The notes: generated by a model from the letters alone, not told the origin. DNA of 64,000 nt from Armatimonadota bacterium (GCA_025360125.1 JANYCU010000011.1:124001-188000), one strand, 5' to 3'. Counted from the first letter of the stretch, positions 42,470 to 52,135 are shown. Numbers and translations are program-made.

Positions 42470-43480
42470 CTATTTCTTGCCCAGCAAGGCTTTGACTTCA
42501 TCCGAGGTCATGTTGGCCTTGTCAACCAACTTTGCTCCAGTGTCAATTCGCGCGTCAATCTTCTCGCCTTTCAAAACCTTAACCATGTTTTCGACTGCGA
42601 GTTTGCCCATGTTCGATGGGTTTTGAAGCACAAGACCTTCAATATCGCCCGAGGCCACACCATCAAGCAATTCTTTCGATGAGTCGAATCCAACAAACTT
42701 GACTTTGCCCATGTATTTGTTGTTCTGTAGCGCTTTCATCATTCCGAATGCGGTTGATTCGTTTGGACAGAAAATGCCTTGAATACTCAAGCCATCGCCC
42801 ACCTTAAACGTTTGCAACAGGCTTTCACTGGCAGACTGAGCTGATTCGCGAGTCGCACCACCATGCTGATTCTCGCTGACCACTTCAAGGCCACCTTTCT
42901 TGGCCGCTTCTAAGAAGCCCTTTTCGCGAGCCATAGTGCTGGCCGATCCTTCTGCATACCGAAGCATGATAACCTTTCCTTTTCCGCCAAGAGCTTGAGC
43001 CAATCGTTCGCCGCCCATGTAGCCTGCTTTCTCATTGTCAGTAGCAATGAAGCTCTCGGTCGCAACGTCCTTCAGGCCGCTGTCTACGATGATCATCTTG
43101 ATACCCTTTGCAATTGCTTCTTTCGAAGGATTCTTCAATGCTTCTTCATCAAGTGGCGCAAGCACGATCCCATCAACCTTTTCTGTCGTAAAGTTCTCGA
43201 CGATCTTGCCTTGGTCGGCTTTGTCATCCTCTTTCAGAGGAGCTTTCCAAATCAAATCTACATTGTTCGCTTTTGCAGCCTCCTCAGCTCCGGCTTGCAT
43301 AGCCTTCCAAAATTCGTGTGTCGATCCTTTAGGAATAAAGGCAATTCGGAATTTCTTTGCGGTGTTTCCGCCATTAGAAGCCGACGTGTTCGACGATGAG
43401 TTGTTAGCGTCTGGAGTGCCAGGATTACAGCCAACAATGGATAGCGCCAAGAACGCTAAAAGAAAAAGACTACGTTGCAC
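42470..43480 (-). CDS. Ribose-type sugar ABC transporter substrate-binding lipoprotein
   Basis: A 336-residue periplasmic-binding protein of the RbsB/Peripla_BP_4 type. The lipobox is SIVGC (about residues 14-18), followed by a Ser/Asn-rich tether. The fold begins FRIAFIPKGSTHEFWKAMQA and continues with VDGIVLAPLDEEALKNPSKE and FIATDNEKAGYMGGERLAQA. It lacks its own adjacent ATPase and permease genes; the RbsA- and RbsC-like genes lie downstream on the same strand past the opposite-strand LolA-cytochrome gene. The three are likely one transporter but not one transcript, because of the terminator at 42411. Confidence 0.92.
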   Translation of the reverse strand: MQRSLFLLAFLALSIVGCNPGTPDANNSSSNTSASNGGNTAKKFRIAFIPKGSTHEFWKAMQAGAEEAAKANNVDLIWKAPLKEDDKADQGKIVENFTTEKVDGIVLAPLDEEALKNPSKEAIAKGIKMIIVDSGLKDVATESFIATDNEKAGYMGGERLAQALGGKGKVIMLRYAEGSASTMAREKGFLEAAKKGGLEVVSENQHGGATRESAQSASESLLQTFKVGDGLSIQGIFCPNESTAFGMMKALQNNKYMGKVKFVGFDSSKELLDGVASGDIEGLVLQNPSNMGKLAVENMVKVLKGEKIDARIDTGAKLVDKANMTSDEVKALLGKK

Positions 43481-43621
43481 CCTTTCGTTTTACCAACTTT
43501 GAAACTTTTCGGCAATACTAAATGGTGGTAACTTCGTGTTTATTGCGATGCAACCGCCTTTGGTACTTTGAACTTCAACGACCGCAAAAACCAAACTCAC
43601 GATCAATTCGGCCCAGCCACG

Positions 43622-43993
43622 ATGGACGTGGATGCCAAGGAAGCGATTCAGCAACGGGAGATTGCCACGGCCTGGCTCTTCCTCTCGGCCCCAATTGTCG
43701 GGTTCGTGACCTATTTGGTTCAATTCGCGAACTTCAAAGTCGGCGACACCAACACCTTACTTTTCCTCGCGGTGGCCCTCACCGTACTGTGCCTCTTCTT
43801 TCTATCCTGGACCTTCATCATTTATACCGATGCCGACTGGCGCAAGACCGCTCGATTCATTGCGGCCGGACTCCTATTCGAAGGAATCGTCCTCATTGCC
43901 ACCCGCTCATCTGGGCATGAAGCCTCGCTCTATTTCGGGTTCGGCTCAATCGTATTTGGTCTCTTAATCCTCTTTGGTGCTAAAAAGAACTAG
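43622..43993 (+). CDS. Hypothetical four-helix membrane protein
   Basis: A 123-residue protein with four predicted hydrophobic segments (ATAWLFLSAPIVGFVTYLVQ, LLFLAVALTVLCLFFLSWTF, a segment near AAGLLFEGIVLIA and the final FGFGSIVFGLLILF). No family is recognised. The ATG at 43622 is used; a TTG at 43568 would add 18 polar residues. It ends directly against the stop of the M16 peptidase gene (convergent, no gap). Confidence 0.65.
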   Translation: MDVDAKEAIQQREIATAWLFLSAPIVGFVTYLVQFANFKVGDTNTLLFLAVALTVLCLFFLSWTFIIYTDADWRKTARFIAAGLLFEGIVLIATRSSGHEASLYFGFGSIVFGLLILFGAKKN

Positions 43994-46660
43994 TCAAGGC
44001 TTCACAAACTCCGGAGTCGGAAGTCCAAGTCCTTCAATCTGCTTCAAAATCTGTGCTTTATCTCCAACCATAACAATCAAGGCATTCGATCGTCGCAGGT
44101 ACTTCCCGGCCACTTCATTAAGCCGCTCAGCCTTAAACCCTTGAACCCTCGAAATCGTTCGGTCAATATCACTCAGGGAAACCCCTGTGTCCAAAACAGA
44201 CGCTCCTACCGCAACGATGCTATTCAGCGACGTAAACTCAGTCACGAAATCCGTTCGCATGATTTGAGCCGCCTTCTTCGCTTCCACATCCGAAATGTCG
44301 CCCGATTCCAACCGAGCAAGTTCGCTCATGAATTCTTTGATTGAAGCACCAGTTACGTCTGCCCGCACGGACGACGCCATCGTAAACCAACTCAAATAAG
44401 GGTCCGACGGAAGCCTCGAACCCGCCCCGTAGGTATATCCCTTATCCTCTCGTAGGTTTTGATTCAACCGACTAGTAAAGCTCCCCCCAGTCACAACTCG
44501 AACTCCGTCCAAGTCTATAAAGTCTCCATTCTTTACGACAACCGCGGGGAAAAGGATATTGATGTTCGTCTGAACCGCATTGGGTCGATCCACAATCACC
44601 AATCGGCTCGCACTCGCAGGAATCGCAAGAATCTTGAATTGAGTCATGCCCGCCTGGGTACCCTGATGCCCCTTCCCTATGGTGGTTACCAAGAGCGGAG
44701 CAACCGAATCCCGAGTCATGCCAGATGCGACAAAGAACTCAGGACGAAGGTTCTGAATCCTCTTAACCATTGCCACCACTTCATCATAGGTAATCGTTTT
44801 AACGCTCTCAATCGTGCCATTAACTGGCTTGGCGTAAGGGTGTCCCGCGCCAAGCAGTTCCCTTCGTGCAACTCTCGAAGCCACTGCGTTCGGATTGTCG
44901 TTCTCCTGTTCCAACTGGCCAATCAACTCGGCTTTATACTGGTTAAAGTCGCTCTTGGCCAAGGTGGGCTGGGATAGAACTGATTGGAACAAATCCAATG
45001 CCTTTGCCGCGTTCGAAACGGGCGTCTGTAAACTGAATGCCGAGCCCCTTAGCCCGGTACTGCCCGAGACGGTCGCACCATAAAGGTCTAATTGGGCCGC
45101 AAATTGCGCTCCAGTAAGCTTGTTCGCTCCCCGTTGCATCAACTCAACTGCCATCGAAATCAAACCCGGCTTAGGATCTTCGATCGCCCCAATATTAAGG
45201 TGAGCTTGTAACGAAAGCATCGGAACGCCTGGTCGGCTCCAATACGAAACTTTGACCCCGTTCGGCATCTTCAAGTCCGTTGGCTTTGGTGTCAGGAAGG
45301 CCGTAGAGGGTTCATTTGCTGGTTTCTCATCTCGCGGATTTTGTGGTGCCTGTTTTGATTCTGGAATGACTCGCAAAGTGAGGTGGTTCCCCGTCAAATA
45401 CCGTTGAACCGCCGCCTTCACCGATGCTGGAGTTGCGGCCCGATACGCATTAATCTCTCGCTGAAATGAGTCAGGATTTCCATAATAGAACTCGTACTCA
45501 TTCATTTTGTCTGCTTTCTGTTCAATGCTCTGCAGCGTCGTCGCAACACGAGCCTCTTCTTTGGCCGCTACTCGTTTCAATTCGTTCACCGTTGGACCAT
45601 TCTTAGCCAAATCGTTAATCACCGTTTGAATCGCCCGCTCAAGGTCGTCCTGCTTTTTGCCGGGAGCCAAAGTCGCATCGACATAAAACATGGAGCTTAA
45701 ATACTTGCTGTCCGAGGACGAATTCACTTCCGTCGCTAATCCTAGCTTGTTGATCAACGCTTCCTGCAGTCGACTCGCCAAGCCATCGCCCAGCACACTG
45801 GCCGCCATCGTGAGTTCAATGTCTCCGGACTTCGTGGCCGCTGGCGTATGCCAAACCATGAGGGACTTTGCGGCCGACACCGTGTCAACCATCGTCAACT
45901 TCGCACCAGGATAGGTAAAAGGCTGAACCTGCTTCCTCGGCACATCGTTGGATCGAGGCAAAGTGCCAAACAACTTATTGATGAGAGGCTTAATCTTGGC
46001 TGGGTCAAAGTCACCTGCAACCACCAGCGAGGCATTATTTGGAACATAGAATGTTGAGAAGAACGCTTGAACGTCCCCAACCACGGCCGCGGTTAAATCT
46101 TCATGCGAACCAATAACCGACGTTGAATAAGGATGGCCTTTGGGAAACATCAAGCCATTAATCATCTCAAATGCTTTCCCATAAGGAGTGTTCTCCGTAT
46201 TCTGACGTCGCTCATTCTTCACTACGTCACGCTGCAAATCGAGCTTCTTTAGCGTCATCGCCTTCCCAAGATCCTCCAGACGATCGGCGTCGAGCCACAG
46301 CAAAGTGGGCAATAGGTTGGCTGGACCAAACGAATAGTAGTTGGTGCGATCCTCTGCAGTAGAGGCGTTGTTCTGACCGCCAGCTTGCTCCATAATCTGG
46401 TCAAATTGCCCGGTCGGAACCCGGTTCGTACCCATAAACATCAAGTGCTCGAACAAGTGGGCAAAACCGCTGCGACGCTCCGGCTCATCCTTCGACCCAA
46501 CGTAGAACCAGGTGTTGATGGTGGCGACCGGCAAAGTCTTGTCAACGTGCAGAATCACCTTCAGCCCGTTCGACAACGTGTATTTTTCGTAAGGAACCTT
46601 AATCGGTGTTTCCCCACCAGACAACACTGAGAGGAAGGCTGCCGTCGCCAAAATAGTCAT
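43994..46660 (-). CDS. Secreted M16-family zinc metallopeptidase (insulinase-like, two-domain fusion)
   Basis: An 888-residue pitrilysin-type protease. The inverted zinc motif H68-L-F-E71-H72 is in GFAHLFEHLMFMGTN, with the downstream glutamate in VVKNERRQNTE (about residue 149). The second half repeats the fold without the motif (KLPNGVKVSYWSR-like start near residue 460, then PGLISMAVELMQRGANKLTG), as in full-length members of the family. A hydrophobic N-terminus (TILATAAFLSVLSGG) suggests export. It degrades peptides, possibly together with the M1 enzyme at 22272. The gene is alone on its strand. Confidence 0.92.
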   Translation of the reverse strand: MTILATAAFLSVLSGGETPIKVPYEKYTLSNGLKVILHVDKTLPVATINTWFYVGSKDEPERRSGFAHLFEHLMFMGTNRVPTGQFDQIMEQAGGQNNASTAEDRTNYYSFGPANLLPTLLWLDADRLEDLGKAMTLKKLDLQRDVVKNERRQNTENTPYGKAFEMINGLMFPKGHPYSTSVIGSHEDLTAAVVGDVQAFFSTFYVPNNASLVVAGDFDPAKIKPLINKLFGTLPRSNDVPRKQVQPFTYPGAKLTMVDTVSAAKSLMVWHTPAATKSGDIELTMAASVLGDGLASRLQEALINKLGLATEVNSSSDSKYLSSMFYVDATLAPGKKQDDLERAIQTVINDLAKNGPTVNELKRVAAKEEARVATTLQSIEQKADKMNEYEFYYGNPDSFQREINAYRAATPASVKAAVQRYLTGNHLTLRVIPESKQAPQNPRDEKPANEPSTAFLTPKPTDLKMPNGVKVSYWSRPGVPMLSLQAHLNIGAIEDPKPGLISMAVELMQRGANKLTGAQFAAQLDLYGATVSGSTGLRGSAFSLQTPVSNAAKALDLFQSVLSQPTLAKSDFNQYKAELIGQLEQENDNPNAVASRVARRELLGAGHPYAKPVNGTIESVKTITYDEVVAMVKRIQNLRPEFFVASGMTRDSVAPLLVTTIGKGHQGTQAGMTQFKILAIPASASRLVIVDRPNAVQTNINILFPAVVVKNGDFIDLDGVRVVTGGSFTSRLNQNLREDKGYTYGAGSRLPSDPYLSWFTMASSVRADVTGASIKEFMSELARLESGDISDVEAKKAAQIMRTDFVTEFTSLNSIVAVGASVLDTGVSLSDIDRTISRVQGFKAERLNEVAGKYLRRSNALIVMVGDKAQILKQIEGLGLPTPEFVKP

Positions 46661-46801
46661 AGTCTTAGTTTACGGGGAATTACCGTAAAATAGTGCCGAC
46701 CGCAATCGCTGTCGCTCGATTCAATCCGTCGAAAATGCCAGAATTTAGACCATGGATCCGAATCGGCCAAAACAACCACCAAGATCGGGCAAACTAAAAG
46801 A

Positions 46802-47401
46802 GTGATTCTCGTCATCGATAACTACGATTCCTTCACTTACAACTTGGTCCAGTACCTCGGCCAGTGCGGGGCGGACGTCGTAGTCAAGCGAAACGATGAA
46901 ATAACCCTCGACGAAGTAAGAGCGCTATCGCCTGATGGCATTATGCTTTCACCGGGACCATGTACTCCAAAAGATTCCAAAATCTGCCTCGATATTCTTT
47001 CCGCAGCCTTAAACCAAGAACAAGGCTTCCGGGTCCCAATCTTTGGCGTATGTCTCGGCCACCAAGCCATCGGAGAGGTCACCGGAGCCCCGGTCGTTGT
47101 CGCCGAGAAAATCATGCACGGAAAGGCTTCCATGATCAATCACGATGGCAAAGGCGTGTTTACAGGAATGCCCTTCCCGTTCAGCGCGATTCGATATCAT
47201 AGCCTCGTTATCGCAAAAGAACATCCACCAGTAGGATTCATCGTAACCGCTCGATCCGTTGACGATGACGAAATTATGGGAATTCGGCACTCTTCCTTGC
47301 CCATCGAAGGCGTCCAGTTCCACCCCGAGTCAGTTCTAACCCAAGAAGGGTTCACGATCGTGGAAAATTTCTATAACTCGACTACTGCAAATGTTTCTTA
47401 A
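46802..47401 (+). CDS. trpG: Glutamine amidotransferase of anthranilate/aminodeoxychorismate synthase
   Basis: The 199-residue class I glutaminase supplies ammonia for anthranilate (TrpG) or 4-amino-4-deoxychorismate (PabA). The catalytic triad is C84 in FGVCLGHQAIG and H174/E176 in VQFHPESVL, and the N-terminal NYDSFTYNLVQYLGQCGADV and SPGPCTPKD are classic. It starts with GTG. The synthase subunit is not in this window, so tryptophan versus folate cannot be decided; amphibolic use is common. The 3' end overlaps the convergent membrane protein gene by 20 bases. Confidence 0.93.
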   Translation: MILVIDNYDSFTYNLVQYLGQCGADVVVKRNDEITLDEVRALSPDGIMLSPGPCTPKDSKICLDILSAALNQEQGFRVPIFGVCLGHQAIGEVTGAPVVVAEKIMHGKASMINHDGKGVFTGMPFPFSAIRYHSLVIAKEHPPVGFIVTARSVDDDEIMGIRHSSLPIEGVQFHPESVLTQEGFTIVENFYNSTTANVS

Positions 47402-47861
47402 GCTCTCGCTTAAATGACTGCCGCTCAGTAATCCCGTCCACCCAGAAGGCGCCAACGATTTTTGGGCTCGAACCATCGTTACGAACCCGAATAGTATAGG
47501 TCTTGTATCCCTTTTCAAACTGGACCGGAAGGTTATAACTCAGCTCTCGTCCATGATTCAAAACATCCGAAACATTGGGAATTGTGTCGGCCGTCTCAAC
47601 CGCAACCAGTTTGCCCATCTGTTTCGAGCCACCGTCGATACTTTCAAGAACCGAGGGTCTCGCCGAGTCGATAATCAACTGGTCAATATTTCCGCCAGCT
47701 AGTCTATCCTTGACCGCATTTGAAATCATGAACTTATTACTACCTATCTTGGTCGCAAGGTCATTCATGACCGACTTGCCGACCACCGCGCCAGTCGCAA
47801 GCAGGAACGATAGGATCCCCAAAGTCCAAGCGAGCCAATGTTTTCGTTTTCGAAGTTTCAC
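47382..47861 (-). CDS. Hypothetical membrane-anchored protein
   Basis: A 159-residue protein with a basic start (KLRKRKHWLAW) and one N-terminal helix (TLGILSFLLATGAVVG), then an extracytoplasmic part with VSDVLNHGRELSYNLPVQFE and YTIRVRNDGSSPKIVGAFWV. No family is recognised. It is 42 bases downstream of another single-helix protein gene, which follows a histidine kinase gene, so all three may be one operon. Confidence 0.65.
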   Translation of the reverse strand: MKLRKRKHWLAWTLGILSFLLATGAVVGKSVMNDLATKIGSNKFMISNAVKDRLAGGNIDQLIIDSARPSVLESIDGGSKQMGKLVAVETADTIPNVSDVLNHGRELSYNLPVQFEKGYKTYTIRVRNDGSSPKIVGAFWVDGITERQSFKRELKKHLQ

Positions 47862-47903
47862 TAGCGATTGAGAACAATCCTGCTAGTCAAAGAGTTCCAG
47901 AGC

Positions 47904-48386
47904 CTACGGAGCGGTCGAGCCCTTATCCGGGTTCAAGCCAATCGAGTAAATCTTCGTCTGATTCTGGTAGTTCTTGACCGTCACAGAAAAGACACCATTT
48001 CCTTTCGCAAACTTTGCCTTGGCCGTAAACGAAACGAAAAATCCCTTTTCAACGCCAGTATTATTCGCCCGCAATGCCTTCATATCCTGAACGACCTCAC
48101 CCAAACTGACCAATGGGCCCAAGTTTTTGTTTAGGGTCTCAAACTGCTTGCGAGTTTCCTCTCGTTTTTCCGGTGTATTAAAAGAATCATCTGCATACGG
48201 GGAAAAAGTGCTTTCATCCCATTTGGAGGCAGTGGCCTTCAAAACCGTCGCAACAAATTTTTGGTCGCTGACGACAGCCTCGTTGACCTTGGTCATCACA
48301 TTCTTCATGAATAAGAACGTGCCAGAGCAACAAAGTAAGGCGATAAAGACAATTACCGCGAGAATGATGCCAGTTTTCTTGCTCAT
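47904..48386 (-). CDS. Hypothetical membrane-anchored protein
   Basis: A 160-residue protein with an N-terminal helix (GIILAVIVFIALLCCSGTFL) and an outer part that starts KVNEAVVSDQKFVATVLKAT and has a cystatin- or NTF2-like alpha/beta pattern (GFFVSFTAKAKFAKGNGVFS, VTVKNYQNQTKIYSIGL). The family is not identified. I use the ATG at 48386, since the helix then follows a short MSKKT start. It begins 20 bases after the histidine kinase stop and may be its sensory or accessory partner, which is inference. Confidence 0.65.
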   Translation of the reverse strand: MSKKTGIILAVIVFIALLCCSGTFLFMKNVMTKVNEAVVSDQKFVATVLKATASKWDESTFSPYADDSFNTPEKREETRKQFETLNKNLGPLVSLGEVVQDMKALRANNTGVEKGFFVSFTAKAKFAKGNGVFSVTVKNYQNQTKIYSIGLNPDKGSTAP

Positions 48387-48406
48387 GATGGCTGATGCCA
48401 AACGGA

Positions 48407-50104
48407 TTAATCCGTTACTCTTTTAGCTTCCTCAATGTTAATGTTTGAAGGAATTCGGAAAATAAAGTCCGACCCTTTATTCAATTCAGACTCTGCCCAA
48501 ATCTTGCCAAAGTGAACATTTTCAACAAGGTGCTTAACCAAGAACAAACCAAGGCCCGTTCCATAAATCTTTCGATTGTCTTCGTTATTCACTCGATGGA
48601 ATCGTTCAAAAACCTTTAGGAGATGATCTTTCGGAATACCAAGGCCCTGGTCCTTGACTCCAATCACCAATGACTCACCCTCAGCCTTAGCGTGAATAAT
48701 AATATCTCCGCCGTTTGGTGAATACTTGATCGCGTTGTTGAGCAAGTTGGTCAGGATCTGATCCATCTTGTCCTCGTCTCCAACGATGAGAGCGGGAAGT
48801 TCACCCTGTATATCAAGCTTAATAATGTGCTTATGAGTGGCTTGCTGCTGAACCTTTTGTGCCTTATCAAGCAAAGTCCTGATATCGACGTGAGTGTAGT
48901 TCGGCTTCAGCGATTCACCCGCTTCAATTCGGCTGGTGTTCAGCAAGTCGTCGATCAAACGGCGAAGTCGGTCGCACTCGCCAACCACAATCCCAAGGAA
49001 TTCGCGTTGATCGGCTTTATCAAATAATTCGTCATCCAGTCCATCAAGCAGAGTGCTTGAGAAACCCTTGATCGCGGTCAACGGAGTTCGGAGTTCGTGA
49101 GAAGCCATGGCCACGAAGCTCGACTTCATTCGGTCAATATTTCGAATTTCCGTAACGTCAGCTAAAATTGCGACAACACCGATACCCTTGCCATCTTGGC
49201 CTAATACCGACGCAAATTGCGACTCGTAAATTCTTTCGTGCCCTCCAATAGTCAAGTGAGTTTCGACCTTTCCTGGCTCGGCTCCATCCAATGACTTTTC
49301 TATCGCCCCTAAGAACGCAGTGTCTTTCACGATGTCTTCTACATTCTTACCAAGGCTGTCTTGCGGAGCTTGGAAGATGGCTCGCGCCGTAGCGTTGATC
49401 TGCAACAATCGTCGATCCGTTGAAACCAGCAAAAGTCCAGCGGTCAATGATTCGAAAGTCTGGGCCAGCTCTTCCTTCTCTTCGACAATCTCCCGATACA
49501 TCTGAAGGTTGGCAATGATCGAACCAACATTTCGAGCCATTCGCTCGAGCAAGCGAACATCCTCGTCATTAAATTCCTCGTTATGCTTCTTGTTGAAAGC
49601 GTGCAAAACGCCAATCGTGCTCTTCTCGACGACTCGATTCTCTTCGTCTCGTCTTTCAATAATGAGTGGAACACAAACGCCGTTTTTTACGTGCATCAAA
49701 CCAAACGGCTCTTCGCGGGCCTCTTCTAGCTTTTCAATGTCTTGGTAAATAATTGGGTCGCCTTCGCGAAATACTTTTCCAGAAACACCGTGCGTGGCGC
49801 GAACCTTAAATGCGTTAAGGTGGATTTCATCAACACCAAATGCGGGTGGAATTCCTTTCAGGTCACCCATTTCTCGATCGTGAAACATAATGACGATCTT
49901 TTCGGCTTGGAGAATCATCGCGATTCGCTGAACTAGCCTTCGAAGCGTTACATCAGCTTGGTCGATGGGAGTAACGTCAACTTGCTGCTCCATCTTTGAA
50001 GCCGATGGGAGATTCTTGTCGGTTTCAAGTTCGCTGATGCGCTGCTTGAGTCTTTCGATCTCCGCATGAAGCTCACGATTTTTGTCTTGAAAATCTTCCG
50101 CCAT
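48407..50104 (-). CDS. Cytoplasmic sensor histidine kinase (coiled coil-GAF-PAS-HisKA-HATPase)
   Basis: A 565-residue kinase without membrane segments. An N-terminal coiled coil (RELHAEIERLKQRISELETD) is followed by a GAF domain (about residues 50-200, with GVSGKVFREGDPIIYQDIEK and IGVLHAFNKKHNEEFNDEDV), a PAS domain (about 210-325), a phosphoacceptor domain with H336 in MASHELRTPLTAIKG, and an ATPase domain with N box DQILTNLLNNAIKYSPNGG, DQGLGIPKD and GTGLGLFLVKHLV. It resembles PhoR/WalK kinases. No response regulator gene is adjacent, so it is an orphan kinase here. It is followed by two membrane-anchored protein genes. Confidence 0.94.
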   Translation of the reverse strand: MAEDFQDKNRELHAEIERLKQRISELETDKNLPSASKMEQQVDVTPIDQADVTLRRLVQRIAMILQAEKIVIMFHDREMGDLKGIPPAFGVDEIHLNAFKVRATHGVSGKVFREGDPIIYQDIEKLEEAREEPFGLMHVKNGVCVPLIIERRDEENRVVEKSTIGVLHAFNKKHNEEFNDEDVRLLERMARNVGSIIANLQMYREIVEEKEELAQTFESLTAGLLLVSTDRRLLQINATARAIFQAPQDSLGKNVEDIVKDTAFLGAIEKSLDGAEPGKVETHLTIGGHERIYESQFASVLGQDGKGIGVVAILADVTEIRNIDRMKSSFVAMASHELRTPLTAIKGFSSTLLDGLDDELFDKADQREFLGIVVGECDRLRRLIDDLLNTSRIEAGESLKPNYTHVDIRTLLDKAQKVQQQATHKHIIKLDIQGELPALIVGDEDKMDQILTNLLNNAIKYSPNGGDIIIHAKAEGESLVIGVKDQGLGIPKDHLLKVFERFHRVNNEDNRKIYGTGLGLFLVKHLVENVHFGKIWAESELNKGSDFIFRIPSNINIEEAKRVTD

Positions 50105-50200
50105 TTTCCGAGTTTTTCCTCTAAAAAAGTCACTGAACGTGGTTCAATGAATAACCCTATAAGTATGACCACTTCTCGATCATAAATGTTGTGACTTACG

Positions 50201-50866
50201 ATGGCATCCGAACGCGAACTTCTGCCTTTATTCCCGCTGAACACGGTTCTCTTTCCCCATTCGCGAACTCAGCTCCATATTTTTGAGCCGAAATATCGCC
50301 AGATGATTCAATTTTGCCTCGATATGGGTTGCCCCTTCGGAATTGCACTCATTCGCTCTGAAGGGGATACTCAGATTCAAACTGAGCCATATTTGGTAGG
50401 TACAAAGGTCAGGATCGTCGAATCGTTTCTATATGAGGATGGCAGAATGGACATCACCGTTGAAGGAGTCGAGCGATTTCGGATTCGTGACTTTAACGAA
50501 GAACTGCCCTATCTTCGAGGGGTTATCGAAAATCTATATGAAATTCCGGAAGAAGACCAAGATCGGCTTTTTGAACTCTCTACCGAGGCCCGTGCCATGG
50601 CCGAAATGCTCATCAAAGAACACGTCGACAACCAAGAATTCGCAATCAAAGTCCTCTTCCCCGATGATCCCGAACATCTTTCGTTCGCGATCGCGAACAT
50701 GCTCGAATTCTCTCCAATCCGAAAGCAGTTCTTCCTTGAACTCGTTGAAACCTCAGTCAGACTCGAATACCTCATCGAAGTCTTGAGTGAACTCTCGAGA
50801 AACGTAAGCAGCCCACTCCGAAAACTCACTGCTATCGATCTTCGAGATTGGGTAACCCCAAATTAA
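50201..50866 (+). CDS. LON substrate-binding-domain protein
   Basis: The 221-residue protein is a stand-alone LON N-terminal domain: LLPLFPLNTVLFPHSRTQLH, IFEPKYRQMIQFCLDMG, MDITVEGVERFRIRDF, and helical FLELVETSVRLEYLIEVLSE near the end. It has no AAA+ or protease domain, so it is not a protease itself. Such proteins may act as adaptors or peptide-binding modules. It is divergent from the histidine kinase gene (96 bases between starts). The gene begins with ATG; no operon is evident. Confidence 0.9.
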   Translation: MASERELLPLFPLNTVLFPHSRTQLHIFEPKYRQMIQFCLDMGCPFGIALIRSEGDTQIQTEPYLVGTKVRIVESFLYEDGRMDITVEGVERFRIRDFNEELPYLRGVIENLYEIPEEDQDRLFELSTEARAMAEMLIKEHVDNQEFAIKVLFPDDPEHLSFAIANMLEFSPIRKQFFLELVETSVRLEYLIEVLSELSRNVSSPLRKLTAIDLRDWVTPN

Positions 50867-50959
50867 GATTCTTAGGCATACTGCCATTAATTTTTTCCTA
50901 TAATTTTGAGAATTTGATTTCTTGCCTAATTACTGATCATTCAAATCAATAATTACACT

Positions 50960-52135
50960 ATGAATCGTAACTTCGAACATTTCGGATTGGGTCACGTCAA
51001 CCCGCCCATTTCCGATTCAGCCATGTACGAATTTGAGTCCGGTGTCGAAATGACCGAGATGTTCGAAGTCGGGATCCCCGGGCGATACCTCTATGGTCGC
51101 CACCTCAGCCCTTCAAATCATCTCTTGGCCCAAGAACTTGCCAAACTTGAAGGAACCGAGTCAGCTTGCGTCATGGCAACCGGAATGGGAGCAATCACAT
51201 GCGCCATCATGCAGATTTGCTCCGCAGGCGATGAAATCATCGCCAGTCGAACAGTCTACGGTGGCACCTATGCTCTGCTTGCAAATCTCATGCCCAAGTT
51301 CGGACTCACTACTTCGTTTGTCAACATGAACGATCTCGATGAAGTGAAGCGAAATATCACTCCAATGACGAAGGTTCTTTATTGCGAAACCCTCAGCAAT
51401 CCGCTATTAGCATGCCCTGACCTGGCCAGCCTTGTGGCGCTTTGCAAAGAACAAAACATCAAGCTCATCGTCGACAACACCTTCACTCCTCTCATCGTCC
51501 AGCCACACTCAATCGGAGCTGATATCGTAGTTCACAGCCTGACTAAATACATCAACGGAATGGGGGATCACCTCGGTGGAGCGGTCTGTGCTTCGAACGA
51601 TTTTATTAGTTCCTTGCTTGACGTCAATACCGGAACCTCAATGCTCTTGGGCCCAACGATGGACGCTCAAATTTCGGCATCAATTCGCAAAAACCTTCAA
51701 ACCCTCCCCGTCCGAATGAAGCAACATTCCCAAAATGCTTCTGCAGTTACCATCGCACTGCAATCAAGTGGGTTTTCGGTTGTCTACCCCGGAATTGCCT
51801 CCCATCCCGACCATCGCCGTTTCATGGCCATGGCAGACCCCCACTACGGTTTCGGTGGAGTTTTCACCCTTGACTGTGGCACCCGCGAAGTTGCCGACAA
51901 ATTGATGCAAGAGCTGGTCAAAGAGGACGTAGGGCACCTCGCCGTCTCACTCGGATTTGTCCAAACCCTCTTTTCAATGCCAGCATGCAGTACTTCTTCC
52001 GAAATCCCTGAAGCAGAACGAAAGAGAATGGGGCTCAGCACTGGATGCGTACGATTCTCAATCGGCGTCGAACCGGACAGCGAAGCTCTGGCAACCAAAA
52101 TCGTTGGAATCGCGAAGAAGATTATTAGCCGCTAA
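50960..52135 (+). CDS. Cys/Met-metabolism PLP-dependent enzyme (cystathionine gamma-synthase/methionine gamma-lyase family)
   Basis: A 391-residue fold-type I PLP enzyme. The PLP lysine is K196 in VVHSLTKYINGMGDHLGG. Other marks are YGRHLSPSNHLLAQELAKLE, the GMGAITCAIMQICSAGDEII region, and VDNTFTPLIVQPHSIGADIV. The C-terminal GLSTGCVRFSIGVEPDSE is usual. It may make cystathionine or homocysteine from an activated homoserine, or cleave methionine or homocysteine; sequence alone does not separate these. A -10-like TATAAT lies at 50899-50904, with start at 50960. The 3' end is followed by the TTGCAC hexamer repeats. Confidence 0.88.
   Translation: MNRNFEHFGLGHVNPPISDSAMYEFESGVEMTEMFEVGIPGRYLYGRHLSPSNHLLAQELAKLEGTESACVMATGMGAITCAIMQICSAGDEIIASRTVYGGTYALLANLMPKFGLTTSFVNMNDLDEVKRNITPMTKVLYCETLSNPLLACPDLASLVALCKEQNIKLIVDNTFTPLIVQPHSIGADIVVHSLTKYINGMGDHLGGAVCASNDFISSLLDVNTGTSMLLGPTMDAQISASIRKNLQTLPVRMKQHSQNASAVTIALQSSGFSVVYPGIASHPDHRRFMAMADPHYGFGGVFTLDCGTREVADKLMQELVKEDVGHLAVSLGFVQTLFSMPACSTSSEIPEAERKRMGLSTGCVRFSIGVEPDSEALATKIVGIAKKIISR

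Noticed and set aside
50867-50959. SAM-type riboswitch before the Cys/Met-metabolism gene
   Set aside because: The leader is short and AT-rich, with no conserved SAM-I or SAM-II core sequences or paired stems that I could find.
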